DNA of 64,000 bases from Chamaecrista fasciculata (Eukaryota; Streptophyta; Magnoliopsida; Fabales; Fabaceae): positions 1 through 64,000 of the forward strand of contig QANZ01050898.1 of assembly GCA_003254925.1 (NCBI GenBank). The letters run 5' to 3'. The notes below the pieces were generated by a model. It made no database searches and was not told the DNA's origin. It was given only the letters and a program-made list of their open reading frames with translations. The position numbers and the translations under genes are program-made. Positions 22,588 to 32,965 of this stretch are shown piece after piece; within the stretch, counting starts at the first letter, position 1; every line of letters begins with the position of its first letter.

Positions 22588-23107
22588 GGCTAAAATCTTA
22601 TTTTGGTCCCTCAAGTTTTTTTCATTCTGTTTTGATCTCTCATGTTTGCTCAAGGTTTTGTTTTCGTCCCTCAATTTTTTTCGTTCCGTTTTGGTCCCTA
22701 ATGTTTGCTCAAAGTTTCATTTTGGTCCTTCAACTTTTCAAAAAGTTCTACCGTTAGTCCTTGACTCTTTTCCATCCACTTTTTCTATTAAAAAAAAAAC
22801 TAACTTTTATCTCATAATAATTTTACTCTTTTGTATTAAAGTATTTTCCCTTTGTAAAAGAGCAAAATTGTTGGGAGATGAAAGGTAATTTTTTTTTCTT
22901 TTTTTTAGCAAAAAAGTGGATTAAAAAGAGTTAGGGACTAACAGTGGAATTTTTTAAAAACTTGAGGGACCAAAACAGAACAAAAAAATTTGTGGGATCA
23001 AAACGGAACTTTGTGCAAATATGAGGAATTGAAACTGAATGAAAAAAAATTGAGGGACCAAAACGAAACTTTGAACAAACATGAGGGATCAAAGTAGAAC
23101 TTTGGCC
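22588..23107. mobile_element. Fold-back Mutator-like MITE
   Basis: It starts GGCTAAAATCTTATTTTGGTC and ends with the inverse (..AGTAGAACTTTGGCC). Long inverted arms of ~200 bp are built from repeats of TTTTGGTCCCT..TGTTTGCTCAA. A perfect 9-bp target duplication AATTTTATA lies at 22579-22587 and 23108-23116, the Mutator signature. There is no coding region. It belongs with the elements at 36950, 41195 and 46953. Confidence 0.85.
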
Positions 23108-23116
23108 AATTTTATA

Positions 23117-23569
23117 TTACCATTTCTGATCTGGTTTTTGATTACTTAGGTGGAAATAATGTTTTTCACTGGGCGTCTGATTGTGTGCTTCTAGAAACAT
23201 CTACCCTGAAGATCTCAAATAAATAAATAAATAAATAAGTCTCTCCTCACCAAAAAAAATTAATATTAATATTAATAAATAAATAAAGAAGTCTCTTACA
23301 GTTACAGGCATCAGGAGTTTTTTTTTTTTTGACCAAAATTAGGAGTTTCAAAAGTTTGACTCAGATGGGCTCCTAATTATGGGCCTCAATTGGGGATTCC
23401 TAGATTTTTAGGATTTTTTTAAAGTTTAAAAAATCGATGAAGAATTTCGCACATCATAGATCTAGGAATTAAATGAATAATTTATAATTTATATCCAAAA
23501 AAATTTATTTTAGATCTTTCATGAGTTTAGATTGGCAATTTTTCTTTTAGCAAATTAATAGACAAACAA
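23117..23569. other. Intergenic DNA with an AAAT microsatellite
   Basis: (AAAT)n lies around 23218-23238 and again near 23275-23287. Nothing else was recognised. Confidence 0.5.
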
Positions 23570-23632
23570 TAATTTAACAATTGAGATGTGATCTATTATC
23601 ATAAAAATAAGAATGAATAACCAACAACTAGT

Positions 23633-23697
23633 TGGTCCAAGTGGTAAGCGACTTGGTTCCGTTTAAGCAAGGTCCTGTGTTTGAGTCCTTGTGATTT
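23633..23697 (+). mobile_element. tRNA-related SINE-like fragment
   Basis: GTCCAAGTGGTAAGCG resembles an A box and GGTCCTGTGTTTGAGTCC a B box, spaced ~30 bp apart. It is present in copy B of the 1-kb repeat but not in copy A. No A-tail is visible. Confidence 0.45.
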
Positions 23698-23746
23698 ATT
23701 AGTATTAGACTATCCCGATCTATTATCATCAAAATAAGCGTGAGTA

Positions 23747-24064
23747 TCTTATATTATATGGCTCCAATCTTTTATGAGTCAAAATTATTGAATTAAAAAA
23801 TTAAAAAAGAAAAAAAATTACCCACTTTCCTCTAACCCATACAAGTCTCAAGTCTAATACAAGTTACTTTTGATTTCCATTAATATTTTAAGCTCCATAA
23901 AAAAAGGGTAAATTACACTTCGGTACCCTATAGTTTGGTCATATTTCACTTTAGTACACGGTAATTTAAAAAGTGACACTTTAGTACCATGTGATATCTC
24001 TCTTAACAAATTATTTCTAAATAATTTTATATTTTATATAGATAAGGACACGCAAAGGCTCTAG
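23747..24064 (+). mobile_element. Non-autonomous Helitron with an empty site in the window
   Basis: It starts TCTTATATTATATGGCTCC and ends GGACACGCAAAGGCTCTAG. It sits between A (23746) and T (24065) with no target duplication. Copy A of the host repeat reads GAGTATTAACAATTATGAG without the element, exactly as predicted for Helitron insertion between A and T. The same ends occur at 61247-61425. The left half of the terminal hairpin is lost here, and part of a different MITE (GGGTAAATTACACTTCGG at ~23908) lies inside. Confidence 0.8.
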
Positions 24065-24708
24065 TTAACAATTATGAGTTCATTCTAATTTTAGAGTTCG
24101 ATTTTATGAAAAATAATCACTAGGGCAATCATAATACTTGTAAATATCTCATAAGTCCAATAAATTTCTACGAATTGCACTTGGATTCGTAATTTTATCC
24201 ACAAGTGTTACAATCTCTTAAAATATTTTTTATAAAAATAAAAAAGAGAAATAAAAAATGATATGAGAAATTATAAATAGAACAACTCAACATATATATG
24301 GAGGCACATAATCTGTAATGAAACAACTTGATGCTAAACTTACATGGAATAATTTGCAAATTGCTAGATTTAATACCAATCTATTTTGGAAGATTTAAAT
24401 AGAAGATTTAATTATGAGATCACAAGTCATATTAAGAACACCCCATTATAATGGATAGTATACATTAAGTTTTATCACCCATTACCGGTTGTATTATACT
24501 ACACGCCTACACCATAACGTGCTATGTTATATTATGCTCGTAATGTGTTTACCAAAATGAAAATCCATAAAAAAATCTTTGCATATATACCCCACAACAA
24601 AATGACATAGTAGAAATAAAACACATACACTTGTTAGAAGTGGCAAAAAAATTGATGTTTCAAGCCAAGATTCCAAAGAAATGATGGTAAAGAGAGCACA
24701 CTCACAGC

Positions 24709-25235
24709 CGTTAGGAATATTATATAATATTATAATATTTAAGTGTGTCAATTAAAAGTCTCATATTTGTGAGATTAAGGAAGAGCCAATAATATCTTTT
24801 AATATCTTTTATCATTATTATTTTCTGGTCATTATTTCCTAAAACTGTCATTTTAATTAAATTCTTGAAGGTTATTGATCAAGAAATAATAGTAATTGAT
24901 GATTTCTAAAATCATTTTATGAGTAATAAAACAATTTAATATATGATCAAATTGGGTTTATTAGCTCTTATGTTTTTTTACCTTTATAATGGCTATTTTA
25001 ATCAGAACGTAAGAGGCATATGAGGGATTATCTGACCCAACTTACTGGATTCCTATCTTCTGTTGTTCTGTGTGGCCTTGTTGTATCAACAATAAGATCA
25101 ACAAGAAGGGTTCATTTAATTCTAGGGAGCACCGCTTCTAATTATAGAGGGTTGCAGAATAAACTCTTAAGGACAGTGTCCTTGTGACGCGACGCAAACT
25201 AAATTCTATTACATAAATTCGTGCATATCCCAACA
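24709..25235 (+). repeat. 5' LTR of the copia element
   Basis: It starts CGTTAGGAATATTATATAAT (a decayed TGTTGGGAATATT) and ends CATATCCCAACA. It shares long blocks with 28030-28567, such as ATTATTTTCTGGTCATTATT, AGGACAGTGTCCTTGTGAC and CAACAATAAGATCAACAAG. Confidence 0.85.
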
Positions 25236-25979
25236 ATCTTAAGAGTTTATTGAAACCTATTTTATTACGTGATATTCATCTTTCAGGAATCGCTTCTCTC
25301 ATCCAATTCATTTCTTCAATGTGAAGCCGCCGATCGGATCAATTCCTCTTGTCCCAGAAAATATCGTCACTTGTGCATTTGAGTAGTGGGGTTACGGTGG
25401 CAATAGGATGGATGTGTACTTATGTTTATGTCTTTGTGTTAGGATTGGCATAGAATTTTGTCACCGATTGGGTCTTCTTGTCAAAAGTGTGGCTGCGGAT
25501 TGGATCAATTGAAGGAATTCCAAGGCATAGAATTTTGTGGCGATGGAAAGGTGCGTGGAGAGGAAAACATTTGGAGGTAATTATGATTAAAATAAGTGTG
25601 AAGTCCATAAAGCATGATGGCGGTGATGGAAGGAGCAATATGGCAGTACCAGAAAAATGATACAAGCAGAGAAGGAGACAGTAGAATTAAATTTGTACCG
25701 TAAGAAGTATGTTAATTTATTTTACCGTAAAGAATTGTGAGAAATCTGATTACAAATAACCAATTGAGTCTAATCCCAATGTTGTGATAAAATATAATTG
25801 TTCAGAACATCATAAATTGCAATGTGAAATGAGAGCTAGAGAAAATTATCAAAAGTGTGATAATCCTTCTAAATTAAATGGAGATTTGGTTTTTGGAGAT
25901 GATGACAGTAATAATTAAATTATTATTGCAATGCTCTCTGGTTTTCTATTCATATGTGATATGAAAAATGGGTGATAGA

Positions 25980-26275
25980 TTTTGGTGCTACAAGGAATAT
26001 TTGTTCTAATAAAGAATTGTATCCTCCTTTAAAGAAGGGGATGATAAAATCTATCTTGTTAATTCCAGAACTATCAAGGTTCTAGAAAAAGTAAAAGTTG
26101 TGATTAGGTTCACAACAGGAAAGAGTTTTCAACTAAATGATGTTCTCTTTGTCTTTACTGTGAGAGGAAATTTAAGTTTTATTGCTCTGTTAGTGGAAAA
26201 TGGGATTAAAGTGTCATTTAAATTTGACAAGATTATAATGAGAAAAATAATGATTTTGTGGCAAGGGTGATTGTA
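25980..26275 (+). pseudogene. copia gag/protease remnant
   Basis: One frame reads WVIDFGATRNICSNKEL, the aspartic protease motif of copia elements (usually D-S-G-A-T-xH) with S changed to F. A +1 shift later continues as YLVNSRTIKVLEKVKVVI..FQLNDVLFV, and then NLSFIALLVENGIKVSFKFD. These are the normal next segments of the polyprotein. Frameshifts and stops make it inactive. Confidence 0.75.
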
Positions 26276-27253
26276 ATAAAAAATTATTTATATTGAGTGT
26301 TGTTGATATGGTATTTTTATATTTAATTTTTAATTGGAGTATTATATTAATTTACAATATCTTAAGTTTTTTAATAATGGGTTGATTTAAAAATGTTGGA
26401 ATTGATGTATTATATATAATGTGCATGTGTGTGTATATATACATTGTGTGTATGTGCATTGGTCATGAGTATTTGAAATATATATATATATATATTGTGC
26501 AATTGCGTTTTTGGCTATTAGTGTGTGGCTAGAAATATATAAATCATAATGAATTAATTATTGTGAGTTGATTAGTTTGTGTTGATGTATTATATATTAT
26601 GTGGAATATTTTTTAAAAAAAAAACAGAGGTATATATATAAAAATGTTGTGGATGGAAAAATAAAGAGTAAAATCCAAAAGAAGTTGATAATATTTTGTG
26701 GAAAAAGATAACATATGAATTGTGAAAAAGTTATGTGCTTAATCTAAATTATTTGAAAGTGTGGAGGTGTCTTGTTAGATTCTATTACTTGTTTTAAAAT
26801 GGAGAAAGTTGATTTTAAATTGTTGAAGTGAAAATATGTGTTTACATTAAAGTTGTGAATAATGATTGTGTTATTTATTTTATTTTCTTTGTACAATTAT
26901 GAATATTTTACATAAAACGAAGCTTTCATGTTTCTATATATTTTTATATGAAAAGAGATTTGTAAAATGAAAGTGATTTTAGGTGTTAAAATTATATGGA
27001 ATGAATATGTTATCTTACTTTTTCAAGAACATTGTATTAGAAGATTCTGAGAAAGTTTGAATGATTTGGTAAATCTATAATGGAGGAGATCTTGTGGCTC
27101 AATCTAGATATGCATAGATTATTGAGAATCTATTTATACACAGATTATTGAGAATTTGTCTATGCACAGATTATTGAGAATATGTTGCACTTATATTAGG
27201 CCTATATAGCTTATGCTATGTGTAGATTAAGCAAATATACTCATTGTCCAAAC

Positions 27254-27480
27254 AATGAATGCTAAGAGGCCTTGGTAAGAGTATTGAGATACTTGAGAAG
27301 TAACATAAAATATGGTATATTCAATTGAGACGTGATATTGTGATGCAGCTGCTAAAAATGGTGTGACCTCAATTGATATGTAAAATCACATGTGAATTTC
27401 GTGAATCCGTTAACGAAGCCTTTTGGGAGGAAACAAATTGAAACATCAAGGGGAATAGGACTAAAGCTTATTTGAAATCA
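27254..27480 (+). pseudogene. copia reverse transcriptase/RNase H remnant
   Basis: The frame after a stop reads EALVRVLRYLRSNIKYGIFN, the conserved end of copia RT (H.EA..R.LRYL.GT). About 100 bp on, VNFVNPLTKPFGRKQIET resembles the polyprotein end (..LADPLTK...). The RNase H core between them is largely deleted. Confidence 0.7.
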
Positions 27481-28029
27481 ACAGCAATGACAACCCAACC
27501 TTTGTGATTGGTGATCCCATGAAGAAGGTTCAATGGGTAAGAACAAGTCGTGCATTAGTTCTGCTAGCACTAAAAATTGTTATTTCTTATTCCTATAATG
27601 TGAGAAAGTGCTAGATTGCATTTTTGGTGAGGATGAGTAATACTCTTAATGATTTCATAGTTATAAGACAGTGTATAAGTGCAGGTACACTTTATGAAAT
27701 CACCTCTACGAATGTGGAGCGGGGCTGCTCCTATGAGATTATGGCAAATTTTTCTAGAACATTCGTTATGAACCAGACGTGCACATGGCCGAAATAACGT
27801 GAAAAAACGGCGTTAATAGCATAAATGTGGGAGTATAATCTGACCCTTAGTACCTCTGTTACACACCAAGAGTTGTTAGTTCATAGAAGCTAGCTTCACT
27901 GACAATTCTGTGTATCAAGAAATATTGGTCTAGGTATAGTTCAAGTTGTTAACAACACTAGATACAATGGTTATACACGTGAATAAAATTCAATAAAAGA
28001 AATCAAGATTTATTTGACACATGTGGGAT

Positions 28030-28567
28030 TGTTGGGAATATTATATAATATTATAATTATAATATTATAATATTTAAGTGTGTCAAATAAAAGTCTTATA
28101 TTTGTGAGATTAAGGAAGAGTCAATAATATCTTTTAATATTTTTTATCATTATTATTTTCTGGTCATTATTTCCTAAAACTGTCATTTTATTGTAATTAA
28201 ATTTTTGAAGGTTATTGATCAAGAAATAATAGTAATTGATGAGTTTTAAAATCAATTTATTAGTAATAAAACAATTTAATATATGATTAAATTGTGTTTA
28301 TTAGCTCTTATGTTTTTTTACCTTTATAATGGCTATTTTGATCAAAACGTAAGAGGCGTATGAGGGACTGATCTGACCCAACTTGCTGGATTCCTATCTT
28401 CTGCTGTTCTGTGGCCTTGTTGTATCAACAATAAGATCAACAAGAAGGGTTCGTTTAATCCTGGGGAATACCGCTTCTAATTATAGAGAGTTGCGGAATA
28501 AACTCTTAAGGACAGTGTCCTTGTGACTCGACTCGAACTAAATTCTATTACAAAAAATTCGTCAACA
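28030..28567 (+). repeat. 3' LTR of the copia element
   Basis: It starts TGTTGGGAATATTATATAAT and ends ATTCGTCAACA. It contains a duplicated ATATTATAATTATAATATTA stretch absent from the 5' LTR. The 5-bp duplication ACAGC follows. Confidence 0.85.
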
Positions 28568-28639
28568 ACAGCCACTTACATCATAAATCGGTTACCTACT
28601 GTGATTTTTGATTGAAAAACTCCATATGAGTCACAAGTG

Positions 28640-28806
28640 TTTGGTGTTGTGGTAAGCGAACTGCACTTCAGGTTGAGGGACTTATGTTCGAACCCTAGAA
28701 TCGATATGGTGGAAAAAATTTTAACTATCCGCTCCCGACTCGAATGGGATTAGTCTCCGCCTAGACCGTTACACGAATAGATAGAGGAAACTCATGGTTA
28801 TACCAA
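28640..28806 (+). mobile_element. SINE (tRNA-derived), copy 1
   Basis: A box GTGGTAAGCG and B box GTTCGAACCCTA, then a body ending AGACCGTTACACGAATAGAT and ACTCATGGTTATACCAAAAA. It belongs to the same family as 44647-44821 (shared GTGGTAAGCG, GGGATTAG, TTATACCAAAA). The target duplication is not resolved because another repeat abuts the 3' end. Confidence 0.75.
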
Positions 28807-28807
28807 A

Positions 28808-29008
28808 AAGGTAAAAGTACTCTTGGTACCCTCAAATTATGGAATCAGTTTTAGTTGTACTTCCAAAATTTTTTAAGTCAATTATACCCTTAATCTTCTT
28901 TTTTTTTTGTGTCAATTATACTTCTAATTTGAGGGTATAATTAACTTAAATATGTAACATTTGGGGTATAACTCAAACTGATTCCATATTTTAGAAATAC
29001 CATGTCTT
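28808..29008. repeat. Small fold-back element
   Basis: The left arm AATTATGGAATCAGTTTTAG is inverted in the right arm CAAACTGATTCCATATTTTA. Between them, further inverted segments (AGTCAATTATACCC and GGGTATAATTAACTT) make a fold-back structure. Terminal bases and target duplication are unclear. Confidence 0.5.
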
Positions 29009-29536
29009 GATGAAGGGGTAAAGGAGGAAAATTTCTACTAATGGATCAAATGGTGTTGTATGAAGGGCATGAAGGGTTAAACTTATTTATTTATTTATTA
29101 TATTTGCCACATTACTAAATTTGACACTTTAGAGAGAGAAAATAACATATAGGAAAGAATATATTAACAAATCATCGTGCCATGTTATCTTTAACCAAAG
29201 AATTTAACGGAAGCTAAAGTTATCACCAATTTGAAACACAAATGAAACATATAAAATTAATCTAAAACAAATGGAAGATAAGAAACCGACTTAAAACCTA
29301 CATTATATATAAAGGACCAACTTGAGACTTTAACGTTATTATTTTAGTCTATGTTTAACTTAATTATTGGAGTTCACACAAAACTCTTGTTTATGCATAA
29401 TCATAACTATTTAATACTTTGCAGGCACTCATTTTTAAGTGTGTGTGTGTTTGTTTTATATATAAATTTTAGATTTATCATAATCTATTTACAAATACTT
29501 CCATAAAATTAAAAACACCAACAGTTAAGTCCCATA
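29009..29536. other. AT-rich intergenic DNA
   Basis: A short GT-repeat (29440-29450) and AT-rich sequence. No gene or element was recognised. Confidence 0.5.
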
Positions 29537-29917
29537 TATTTTATAGGGTAATTTACATAAAAGGCCCTGTGGTTTGACTCATTTTTAGGTAGGGTCCCTG
29601 TGGTTTAAAAAGTGTCAAATAGAATCCCTGTGATTTGCTCCGTTAACAAAAAGGGTCCTGAGATATATTAAGACCCTAACTATTAATTTTTTATGCTTTT
29701 GACTCTCTATTTGTATTAGAAGACTTTGACACAAAAAAAAAGTTTCGTAGTAATAAACGAAATTTCACCATTAAGTTTGTCTCTCTCTTGCCTGAAAATC
29801 TCTCGCCGAATCCCTACCCACCATTCTGGTCACTTTCGCCTTGCTCTTGCAACTGTAAAGCAAATCTTGTTTTGTTAGCCGTCGTCTTCGCCTTTTGATC
29901 CAATAATATTGAATATA

Positions 29918-30040
29918 ATGATATCGAAAGGTGAAAAAATGAGAGAGAATCCAGCAGCAGTAGCAACATCGTCTTCTCCAATTCATCAGTCTTCTCCGAA
30001 TTTGCAAATCCACAGATCTGATCATCATCATCAGCACTCC

Positions 30041-30125
<85 letters not shown>

Positions 30126-30133
30126 GGCGATGA
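29918..30133 (+). pseudogene. Captured VQ-like gene, N-terminal frame
   Basis: The open frame from ATG 29918 (an alternative in-frame ATG lies at 29939). It encodes MRENPAAVATSSSPIHQSSP followed by a His/Ser stretch and then about 28 Asn codons from the AAC repeat, ending RR-stop. N-terminal Ser/Pro-rich segments before the VQ motif are usual in VQ proteins. The frame differs from that of the C-terminal part, so the repeat interior holds a net frameshift, unless the repeat length in the assembly is wrong. Confidence 0.5.
30036..30125 (+). repeat. (AAC/CAA)n microsatellite
   Basis: About 29 uninterrupted triplets. It reads as poly-Asn in the upstream frame and poly-Gln in the downstream frame. 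Length variation in units other than three would be needed to change the frame relation. Confidence 0.95.
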
Positions 30134-30564
30134 TGATGATGCTTACCGGCTCTCCCCATTCCCAATCCCAATCCTCCAATCCCAACCTGCCACCTCATCA
30201 TCCTCTTCCTCCACCTCATCATCATCAAGATCTCTCCATCCCCAATTATCCCAAGCCCTTTCTTATTCCTCCCATCAGGAAACAAGGTTTCAAGCTGTAC
30301 GAGCGTCAAAGCAATCTCAAGAATAATGCTCTCTTCATCAACACCACTATCCCCAATTCTGGATTACTCTCTCCTCGCTCCACCATCATCAAGAATAAAA
30401 ACAAACCGCCGGAGATTCTGTCTCCGAGCATCCTTGATTTTCCGTCCCTCACTCTGGCCAGCCCAGTCACGCCGTTGAAGAATGACGACGGTGAGAAGTC
30501 GTCGTCGGCGTCGGAGGAGGAAGAGAGGGCCATCGTCGAGAATGGTAACGAGAATGGTGGGTAG
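30130..30564 (+). pseudogene. Captured VQ4/13/33-like gene, C-terminal frame
   Basis: The 144-codon frame is preceded in frame by poly-Gln and Ala, then MMMMLTGSP. The LTG matches the end of the VQ motif (FxxxVQxLTG), but the F and VQ positions are Gln or Met. Downstream it has features I recognise from VQ4/13/33-type proteins: IPPIRKQGFKLYERQSNLKN, a Ser-Pro segment, then PPEILSPSILDFPSLTLASP with SPVTPL, possible MAP-kinase sites. The last residues NENGG and the stop lie inside the right inverted arm. VQ proteins bind WRKY factors through the VQ core, which this copy lacks, so it is probably non-functional or has a new role. Confidence 0.55.
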
Positions 30565-31299
30565 GGATTCGGCAAAAGATTTTTAGGAGAGAGATAAACT
30601 TAAGGGTGAAGTTTCGTTTATTATTACGAAACTTTTTTTTTTGCGTCAAAGTCTTCTCACGCATAAAAATTAATAGTTAGGGTCTTCAAAAAATAGTATT
30701 TTACCCAAAATTTCCATCAACTTTTGAACGGAAATATGCTTCACGACCCTATTTGACACTTTTTACCCTATTTGAAAATGGGCCAAACCACAGGACCCTT
30801 TTGTGTAATTTACCCTATTTTATATATTTATATTTTATGAGTATTCAATTTTATAAGTTATAACAACACAAATTTTAATAAATTCGATAATTGTAGTTTG
30901 ATTTCAAAATTTCTAGTTAATAAATTAATTCACAAACAAATATATATTTATATATATATAACGAACAAATTTGTTAATTTTTATAATTAAATATGAAATT
31001 TGTCACAATATTTTCATTCAATGGAATACTTGCAAATAAACTATAAATAAAAGGTGGTCAAAGGGTCATTTTGGTCCTAAATGTATGCCCTAATGTTCAT
31101 TTTGGTCCTTTATGTTTCAAAAAGTTTAAATTGGTCCTAAATGTTGGCAAAATGTTTCCTTTTAATCATAAACGATTGGTTTTGGTTATATTTTTCTCGT
31201 CTCTCATTTCATGTTCAAGGAATTTGTTAACAGTAACTCGTAGCTCTAAATTCGTCGCATTTAAACTTGAAACGGGTGATATATGATCAATTTTACTTA

Positions 31300-32330
31300 G
31301 GGTAAATTATAAATTGAGAACCTGTGGTTAGGTCGAATCTCACATCACTGTCGTGTGGTTTGAAAAATTTCACTTTAGGTACCTGAGATATGCGTCGTTT
31401 AGCAATGAGGGTACTTGTGTTTTTGTTCTGTTAATTTTAAGGGAAAATGCTGACGTGGCGCAATATTAGCCATCGATTTCCAATGTATCTTAGTTGTCGA
31501 TTTCTATTACATCTTAACCGTTGGTTTCTCTTTCATCTTAGTCGTTGGTTTCCACTCCAAGGTTAAAATCTAATTTTGGTTCTTAAACTACGGGTTAAGT
31601 TTCATTTTGGTCATAAAAGCTATTTTTTGTTTCATTTTTTTCCGTCGTGATCTCCGAAATGTGATTCTATCGAGATTTTCACCGTTATTCTTAGTCATAA
31701 ATTAGAGATAAAAATAAACCACAAATTGATCTCCAATTTATAACTAAGAATGAAAATTTCTCTTACTCTCTTTGTCAACTCACTTATTATTACGTATTTG
31801 AGTAGGGGTGGATAAAAACATAAAAAATACATAAAATAAATAAATGGGTTAAATAAAAAATATGATTTTTTTTTTTAAAAAATAAAGTAGCCCAGTTTGG
31901 TTCGGTCGGACCCGATGGCCCAACCTGAGTCTAACCGTGCTGGTTCTCATGTCCGGCCCGACTCAACCCGTGATTACTCCTATATTTGAGAGAGAAATGA
32001 TTCATCTTAATTATTTAGGTTAAAAATAACGGCGTAAACCATATGAAATAACATTTTTGGGACAAAAATACTAAAACAAATATGAAAGTTTGAGGACTAA
32101 AATGAAATAAAAAATAGTGTTATGACCAAAATGAAACTTATCCCATAGTTCGTGGATCAAAATTTGATTTTTCACTGAGTCACGTGGTGTCACATCAACA
32201 TTTTTCGTTAAAAATGACGGAACAAAACCACAGGTATCATCGTAATTGCTAAACAACGCATATCTCAGGTACCTAAAGTGTAATTTTTCAAACCACACGG
32301 CAGTGATGTGAGATTCGGCCTAACCATGAG
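31300..32330. mobile_element. Inverted-repeat element (Mutator-like), nested
   Basis: The left arm GGGTAAATTATAAATTGAG.. includes CTCACATCACTGTCGTGTGG and AGGTACCTGAGATATGCGTC. The right arm is the inverse (GACGCATATC..GGTACCT, CCACACGGCAGTGATGTGAG). The right terminus is lost after CTAACCATGAG. The family also occurs at 62577-63568. Inner arms share CACTTTGG-type repeats. No coding. Confidence 0.65.
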
Positions 32331-32581
32331 TGGTCTACTTATTTGGCCGTGAAACGAGCGGTCTACTTTTAGGATCAATTTGATCTCATTTGTTGATGGT
32401 CTCAATTGGATAGAGAAAATACTCTTTGAGAACAATACGTAGCTCTGAACTCGTCAAATTCGAGATTGAAACGATAAAAATAGATCATGTTCAATAGTTA
32501 GGGATCAAAATGAAGCATTTTGCTAACATTTAGGATCAATTTGAATATTTTGAAACATAAAAGACTAAAATAAATATTAAG

Positions 32582-32965
32582 TAGCACTGTCAAAACGGGC
32601 TTAGGCCCGCGGGCCGGCCCGGCCCGCCCGCTAAATGGGCGGGCTTGGGCTTAAAAAATTTGGCCCGTTTAAAAACGGGCCTAAACGGTCCGGCCCGTTT
32701 AGCCCGTGGACAAAACGGTCCGGCCCGTTTAGCCCGTGGACTAAACGGTCCGGCCCGTTTAGGCCCGTTTACATTTTTTTAAAAAAATTTACATGTAAAA
32801 ATGTTTAGGCCCGCGGGCCGGCCCGGCCCGCCCGCTAAATGGGCGGGCTTGGGTTTAAAAAATTTGGCCCATTTAAAAACGGGCCTAAACGGCCCGGCCC
32901 GTTTAGCCTGTGGCCCGTAACGGGCCGGGGCGGGCCGGGCCGGGCCGGCCCGTTTAACAGTGCTA
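32582..32965. mobile_element. GC-rich non-autonomous hAT element
   Basis: TIRs TAGCACTGTCAAAACGGGC and GCCCGTTTAACAGTGCTA. The 8-bp target duplication has one mismatch (ATATTAAG at 32574-32581, TTATTAAG at 32966-32973). The interior is palindromic with GGCCCG blocks and about three ~35-bp copies of AACGGTCCGGCCCGTTTAGC. It interrupts the right arm of a fold-back element and is thus younger than it. Confidence 0.85.

Larger units (their letters stand above)
24709..28567 (+). mobile_element. Decayed Ty1/copia retrotransposon with both LTRs
   Basis: A 3.86-kb element flanked by the 5-bp duplication ACAGC (24704-24708 and 28568-28572). LTRs: 24709-25235 and 28030-28567. Only pieces of gag-protease (~25980-26275) and the end of RT plus RNase H (~27254-27480) remain. 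Integrase and most of RT are deleted and many stops are present, so it is not autonomous. The LTRs differ at many sites, so it is older than the LTR in the LINE. Confidence 0.85.
23570..28630. repeat. 1-kb dispersed repeat, copy B, expanded by nested insertions
   Basis: Homologous to 3282-4332. The repeat sequence is interrupted by a tRNA-like/SINE-like piece (~23633-23697), a Helitron (23747-24064) and a copia element (24709-28567), after which the repeat resumes at 28573 (CACTTACATCATAAATCG, compare copy A CACTTCCATCATAAATCG). Copy A supplies the empty sites for the Helitron and the copia insertion. Confidence 0.75.
29546..30815. mobile_element. Mutator-like element carrying a captured gene (Pack-MULE)
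   Basis: The 1,270-bp element starts GGGTAATTTACATAAAAGG and ends TTTGTGTAATTTACCC. It has a perfect 9-bp target duplication TATTTTATA at 29537-29545 and 30816-30824. The imperfect inverted arms extend ~290 bp each (CGAATCCCTACCCACCATTC on the left, its inverse at ~30550 on the right). There is no transposase. Between the arms lies a VQ-family-like coding sequence split by a microsatellite. Confidence 0.85.

Noticed and set aside
22206-22888. 183- and 80-codon plus-strand ORFs upstream of the HSP70-like gene
   Set aside because: They cross the antisense 5' UTR and the MITE arm. There is no domain and the composition follows the repeats.
25426-25665. Short ORFs on both strands inside the copia element
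   Set aside because: No domain. They lie in the untranslated leader between the 5' LTR and the gag remnant.
28640-28806. Functional tRNA gene
   Set aside because: It has A- and B-box motifs but no cloverleaf acceptor pairing. The shared body with 44647-44821 shows it is a SINE.
29814-30309. Minus-strand poly-Cys and poly-Leu ORFs
   Set aside because: They are antisense readings of the CAA microsatellite.
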